64,000 bases of DNA from Mytilisepta virgata (lineage: Eukaryota; Mollusca; Bivalvia; Mytilida; Mytilidae): positions 18,445,139 through 18,509,138 of the forward strand of contig CM051512.1 of the NCBI GenBank assembly GCA_028015205.1, read 5' to 3'. Of this stretch, positions 62,296-64,000 are shown piece by piece. The number at the start of each line of letters is the position of its first letter. The first letter of the stretch is position 1. The translations under genes and the position numbers were made by a program. Under the pieces are notes generated by a model. The model searched no databases. It was not told where the DNA came from and saw only the letters and a list, made by a program, of their open reading frames with translations.

Positions 62296-64000
62296 ATTGA
62301 GGATTATTGTCCCTTGTAAAATAATAATTTTACTCACAAGCTTGTACAATATATCATTTTCTTGGAACAATATTTCCTAAATATTAACGCAATACCCCCA
62401 TAATATTAATACATTGGATGTCATAATGACAGGAGCATATCATGACTAATTTGTATATTTACAACTAAATATTGTTATTTTACAGGCACAGATCCAGGAT
62501 TTGATTTGGGGGGGGGGGGGGGGGGGGGGTAATGATTGATATAGTGCCAACCGAGGCAAGGCGAAAAATGTTTTTGGACGATTTTATTCTAAAAATTCAT
62601 TTCCTGTCCGCATCCATGCCTGTTTTATACAACGATTTACCCAACAGCACATTAATTCATGAATGAGCATAGCGCATTAGTGAATTATTCGTGTTTTTCG
62701 GTAACGAGTTGTAGATTTTTGATATTCAAATTTCGAGAATAGTTATTCTGTTTATTATATTGACATATTCGATGTATTCATAAGATTTAACGAGAAAATA
62801 CAAGGGATTATGTGTTTATGTGACTATGCGTCGACCTTTGTTTATCAACGTTATTGGCGACGGCTATTGTTAAGTCACTTCTTAGAGTGCAATATGACTT
62901 GAGATCTCATTGGGTGAATTATTAGATTTGATTTCACTCAAAATCATGGTATTTCGCCACACTCAATGTAATAAATATTGTTATTCGTGTATAAGTAATT
63001 GATATCACATGACCATGACCATCACCATTTTCTTGATTACCATGCTGTGTTGTTACTCAAAACACTTAAAATATGATTCTCTTGTTGTTAATGCGGCATG
63101 AAAGGGTTGCCAGTCAAATAATATGATCTTCTGTTACACTTGAAAAAAACAGGATATGAGGTCATGCTTAAGAATTTTTTTTATAAAGAAAAAAAATTCT
63201 GTGTCTGCGCCAAAATCTTTTTCATGCATAAGTTCATTTGGCTAGTTAAAGTATGTCTTTTACTATATTTAACTATATTAAACTGAAAATTACATAAAAT
63301 AAAATAATTAGAGTTTTATAGTATCAACTGAACTGCTGACTATCTTGAGAATATAAGACTAGCTGGTTTTTGTTGAAAATTTGTATCCACAATATGAATT
63401 CAGGCATATACATTGAGCACCTAACAAATCTCAAAATAGCTTTCACCTGCAAATGGATAAAAGTAACAATAAGCTTACTGAGTGACAGAAAACCGAATTT
63501 CCCTTCATTGCTGTTTGGAGCTGCCCATCTGCCTTGCCCACATGCCTTGCCCACCTGCCTGCCTGCCTGCCTATCTTCTCAGTTGCCTGTCTCCTATGCT
63601 GGTTTAAAATGGCGAAACTACAATATAAAAATAACCAGACTTTTTTGTGTTTTGTCTAGAACTGGTTACCTGTTGTTATTGTAGAGAGATGTAATGTGAT
63701 TACAAATGTTATTGTTACCAGATTTTATATATCTTATATTTATTCAGTTTCACTTTACATATATATACATGTATATATTTTTTGGAACATTATAATTCTT
63801 CAAAAGGTGTATAGTCATATTCATAGACGTACTACATGCAATGTGATTCATTTTATATATATTTCCATGGGATACCAATTTTGATGGTTACAACAAAATC
63901 ATGCATTGAAAAATTTGACAAAATGCATAATTTTTAATGTATTGTGATGAAAGTATGTAACTACAAAATTTTATATGGTCAAAGAACAAGTTATTCATAA
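62296..64000. other. Intergenic DNA after JAK
   Basis: No gene recognised. Contains the G22 run, a (CCTG)n-like microsatellite (about 63525-63580: tgccttgcccacctgcctgcctgcctgcc split over units) and AT-rich sequence. Short ORFs here lack any family resemblance. Confidence 0.45.
62508..62529. repeat. Homopolymer G run (22 G)
   Basis: Uninterrupted G run inside a dispersed-repeat-like context (cagatccaggatttgattt before it). Confidence 0.9.

Noticed and set aside
63324..63684. ORFs around 63370-63684
   Set aside because: Formed over a CCTG microsatellite, on both strands at once, with no recognisable domain.

Overview
This is eukaryotic, AT-rich, intron- and repeat-dense DNA. The likely source is a bivalve mollusc, perhaps a marine mussel. 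That assignment is inference. It rests on the style of the dispersed repeats (gcc-rich 'ggggcatat/tgccccgcc' families, 'ggtgagcgatacaggctcctgggagcctctgg' type units split over several sites, tRNA-derived SINEs, and a 'gccagctgaag...cctccgggtgtgggattttct' element) and on the gene content. No bacterial-style operon, rRNA gene, CRISPR array or functional tRNA gene is visible. The main gene is a complete Janus kinase (JAK) on the + strand, 28908-61691. I rebuilt it by hand from 17 coding exons whose splice phases all agree. They sum to 3,879 coding bases: 1,292 codons plus a stop. The domain order is FERM, SH2-like, pseudokinase (JH2), an unusually long Ser/Thr-rich linker, tyrosine kinase (JH1), and a short tail. 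It should be the receptor-associated kinase of a JAK-STAT pathway. It has three departures from textbook JAKs: HCD instead of HRD in the JH1 catalytic loop, Lys in place of the SH2 phosphotyrosine-binding Arg, and a linker of about 200 residues between the two kinase domains. Region by region: 1-1098 has no recognisable gene. 1099-13551 holds three near-identical direct copies (A full, B partial, C full) of a roughly 4.1-kb unit made of retrotransposon debris: a gag remnant, an unidentified 147-residue ORF, a candidate polypurine tract/LTR edge and MITE-like elements. A 2.4-kb PIF/Harbinger-type DNA transposon (5232-7659), with a Myb/SANT gene and a transposase first-exon remnant, sits exactly at the end of copy A. 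13590-14030 is a decayed MULE-type transposase. 14031-18560 is repeat-rich intergenic DNA. 18561-25310 is an almost intact CR1/L2-like LINE on the - strand (ORF1 with coiled coil and SGNH-esterase-like domain; ORF2 with endonuclease and reverse transcriptase); each ORF appears to be broken by a single-base frameshift. 25713-28893 contains a SINE, a dispersed repeat and a tandem array that ends just before the JAK start codon. The JAK introns carry many mobile pieces: two MITEs with TTAA ends (two more copies lie in copies A and C), two or three SINEs, at least six long palindromes, a 50-bp minisatellite in two blocks around a tandemly duplicated 0.6-kb segment (intron 8), and bivalve-type satellite monomers. 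After the JAK stop codon the sequence is a 3' UTR with a candidate poly(A) signal, then apparently non-coding DNA to the end.
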